The notes beneath the pieces were generated by a model, which worked only from the letters and a program-made list of their open reading frames with translations, did not search any database and had not been told where the DNA came from. Position numbers and translations under genes: made by a program. This document shows, in pieces, positions 13,004 through 14,664 of a stretch of 14,664 nucleotides of DNA; position 1 is the first letter of the stretch, and the number at the start of each line of letters is the position of its first letter. Source of the stretch: Corynebacterium sp. Its GTDB lineage: Bacteria; Actinomycetota; Actinomycetes; Mycobacteriales; Mycobacteriaceae. Where the stretch lies: NCBI RefSeq assembly GCF_030826625.1, contig NZ_JAPJNQ010000054.1, positions 1 through 14,664 of the forward strand, read 5' to 3'.

Positions 13004-14664
13004 CTACTTCTGGTTTTTCGCGCGGGAAGCTGCACGGCGACGTTCGGAAGCGTTGAGCTCTACCTTGCGCACACGCAAAACCTCTGGTGCGACCTCGACG
13101 CACTCATCGTTGCCACAGAATTCCAGTGCTTCTTCCAACGACAGCGTCTTCGCTTTAGCCAAGGTCACGGTCGTATCAGCTGAAGCCGCACGCATGTTGG
13201 TTAGCTTCTTTTCCTTGGTGATGTTGATGTCCATATCTTCATCACGGTTATTTGCGCCAACGACCATGCCTTCATAGGCTTCTGCGCCTGGTTCTACGAA
13301 GAAGTTGCCGCGATCAGCCAGCGACATCAAAGCGAACTGGGTGATCTTACCGGAGCGGTCAGCAACCAACGATCCGGTCGGGCGCGACTTAATCTGTCCT
13401 GCCCATACGTCCATGCCATCAGACATCGAGTTAGCGATACCCGTACCACGGGTTTCAGTCATGAACTGCGTGCGGAAGCCAATCAGGCCACGAGCTGGGA
13501 TACGGAAGACCATACGAACCCAGTCGCCTTCCTTAATATCCATGGATTGCATTTGCCCCTTGCGGCCAGCAAGCAACTGAGTTACTGCACCCTGGAACTC
13601 GCTTGGCACATCGATGGTGATGATCTCGTATGGCTCATGCAACTGTCCATCAATCGTCTGGGTGACAACTTCTGGCTTGCCGACTGTCAGCTCAAAGCCT
13701 TCACGTCGCATCGATTCAATCAACACCGACAACGCCATTTCACCGCGGCCTTGCACTTCCCAAGCATCTGGCTTCTCAGTAGGCAGAACGCGCAAGGAAA
13801 CGTTACCGATCAGCTCTTGATCCAAACGGTTTTTCAGCAGGCGTGCGGTCATCTTGTCACCGCCACCACGGCCAGCCAAAGGCGAGGTGTTCACTCCGAT
13901 GGTCATCGAAATTGCTGGCTCGTCGACGGCGATGCGCGGCAAAGCCTTTGGCTCTTCGGTATCAGCAACCGTATCGCCAATCATAATTTCTGGAATACCT
14001 GAAATTGCAACGATATCGCCGGCGATGGCTTCTTTCGCCGGTTGACGCTCAAAGCCTTCGGTGCGCAGCAATTCAGCAACTTTGACGTTACTGATCTTCT
14101 GGTTGCCCTCTTCGTCGTAATGAATCCAGGCAACTTGCTGTCCTTTGATGATCTTGCCTGCGTACACGCGCAGTAGGGCCAGACGCCCTAAGAAGTCTGA
14201 GGAGTCAAGGTTGGTCACGTGTGCTTGCAACGGACCATCAACGTTGGCGGATGGCTCTGGCAACACATCATAGATGACGTCGAAAAGCGGCTGCAGATCG
14301 TCCGAATCTGGAACGTTGCCATCACCCGGATCCTCGGTCGACGCCTTACCTTCACGGCCCGAAGCGTAGAGTACCGGCAGTTCCAGCAATTCTTCGGCCG
14401 CAGCCGCAGCGTCCTCGTCTTCCAGCCCTGCGGCAATCTCGAGCAACAGATCCTGGGATTCCTGAACGACTTCGTCAATGCGAGCATCCGGGCGATCAGT
14501 CTTGTTGACGGCGATGATCACAGGAAGCTTGGCTTCCAAGGCTTTAGTCAACACGAAGCGAGTCTGCGGCAATGGGCCTTCGGCAGCATCGACGAGCAAG
14601 ACCACACCATCGACCATCGAGATTCCGCGCTCAACCTCGCCACCGAAGTCAGCGTGGCCTGGGG
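13004..14664 (-). CDS. typA: Ribosome-associated GTPase TypA/BipA, N-terminus beyond window
   Basis: This translation-factor GTPase, related to EF-G, binds 70S ribosomes and acts in ribosome assembly and stress growth. The frame is open to the right edge: bases 14662-14618 encode PGHADFGGEVERGIS, so the G3 motif DTPGH is cut and only its last three residues are seen. The G1 P-loop and switch I lie outside. Also seen: VLLVDAAEGPLPQTRFVL, the G4 motif NKTDRPDAR, an EF-Tu-like domain 2 (RLALLRVYAGKIIKGQ), an EF-G-like domain (VLIESMRREGFELTVGKPEV, PYEIITIDVPSE), and the TypA-specific C-terminus RPTGSLVADRSGK, RGNFFVEPG, MDINITKEKKLTNMRA and LEFCGNDECVEV. Over 550 residues are in view, consistent with a normal length of about 630. 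The end is basic (RRRAASRAKNQK). lpqW follows after 26 bases. Confidence 0.96.
   Translation of the reverse strand, partial: PGHADFGGEVERGISMVDGVVLLVDAAEGPLPQTRFVLTKALEAKLPVIIAVNKTDRPDARIDEVVQESQDLLLEIAAGLEDEDAAAAAEELLELPVLYASGREGKASTEDPGDGNVPDSDDLQPLFDVIYDVLPEPSANVDGPLQAHVTNLDSSDFLGRLALLRVYAGKIIKGQQVAWIHYDEEGNQKISNVKVAELLRTEGFERQPAKEAIAGDIVAISGIPEIMIGDTVADTEEPKALPRIAVDEPAISMTIGVNTSPLAGRGGGDKMTARLLKNRLDQELIGNVSLRVLPTEKPDAWEVQGRGEMALSVLIESMRREGFELTVGKPEVVTQTIDGQLHEPYEIITIDVPSEFQGAVTQLLAGRKGQMQSMDIKEGDWVRMVFRIPARGLIGFRTQFMTETRGTGIANSMSDGMDVWAGQIKSRPTGSLVADRSGKITQFALMSLADRGNFFVEPGAEAYEGMVVGANNRDEDMDINITKEKKLTNMRAASADTTVTLAKAKTLSLEEALEFCGNDECVEVAPEVLRVRKVELNASERRRAASRAKNQK

Noticed and set aside
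12978..13103. Longer N-terminus for the LpqW-type protein
   Set aside because: The extension lies largely inside typA, is Arg-rich without a signal sequence, and would bury the lipoprotein signal that begins at 12977.
1..14664. Mobile element, prophage, defence island, CRISPR array or tRNA/rRNA gene
   Set aside because: No transposase, integrase, phage or Cas-like protein, no spaced repeat series, and no recognisable tRNA or rRNA sequence; the gene order is that of conserved chromosome.

Overview
The window looks like chromosomal core sequence of a Corynebacterium or close mycolate-containing relative. The reasons are gene content (mycothiol enzyme MshB, an LpqW-type lipoprotein, glucosyl-3-phosphoglycerate synthase, a FolP2-type protein, actinobacterial-type DapD) and gene order. 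The order matches the M. tuberculosis neighbourhoods typA-lpqW-mshB-Rv1171-fdxC-Rv1178 and dapD/dapE-LOG-folP2-gpgS-Rv1209. An aromatic-type amino acid permease sits between dapE and dapD, as aroP does in C. glutamicum. GC looks like the mid-50s by eye. The species cannot be named from the sequence. I see no tRNA, rRNA, insertion sequence, prophage or CRISPR array.

Layout, left to right. (1) Positions 1-4796, minus strand: a tightly packed six-gene run read from dapE to the left, dapE > LOG-family phosphoribohydrolase > folP2 > gpgS > DivIVA-domain membrane protein > rlmA-like 23S rRNA methyltransferase (cut by the left edge). Most junctions overlap or are a few bases apart. (2) 4797-5012: divergent regulatory region with a probable leaderless dapE promoter, a 22-base-period tandem repeat and an 18-base imperfect palindrome. 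(3) 5013-7574, plus strand: aroP-like permease, a 183-base spacer rich in dyad symmetry, then dapD. (4) 7575-7646: convergent spacer with hairpins. (5) 7647-14664, minus strand: typA (start beyond the right edge) > lpqW > mshB > small membrane protein > fdxA > dapC > gtrA.

How the genes fit together. DapD, DapC and DapE are the three succinylase-branch steps from tetrahydrodipicolinate to LL-diaminopimelate, feeding lysine and peptidoglycan. They lie within 6 kb but on three separate transcription units. Several neighbours concern the envelope (LpqW in lipomannan/lipoarabinomannan assembly, GtrA, the DivIVA-domain protein) or actinobacterial specialities (MshB, GpgS). The rest are housekeeping: TypA, RlmA and ferredoxin.

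No unmistakable new defence or mobile system is present. The points most worth a second look are the rRNA methyltransferase whose zinc-finger cysteines are replaced, the FolP2 protein with an eroded pterin/pABA site beside gpgS, the repeats and dyads at the dapE/aroP and dapD control regions, the tandem-repeat N-terminal tail of the LOG protein, and the orphan LpqW-type binding protein.
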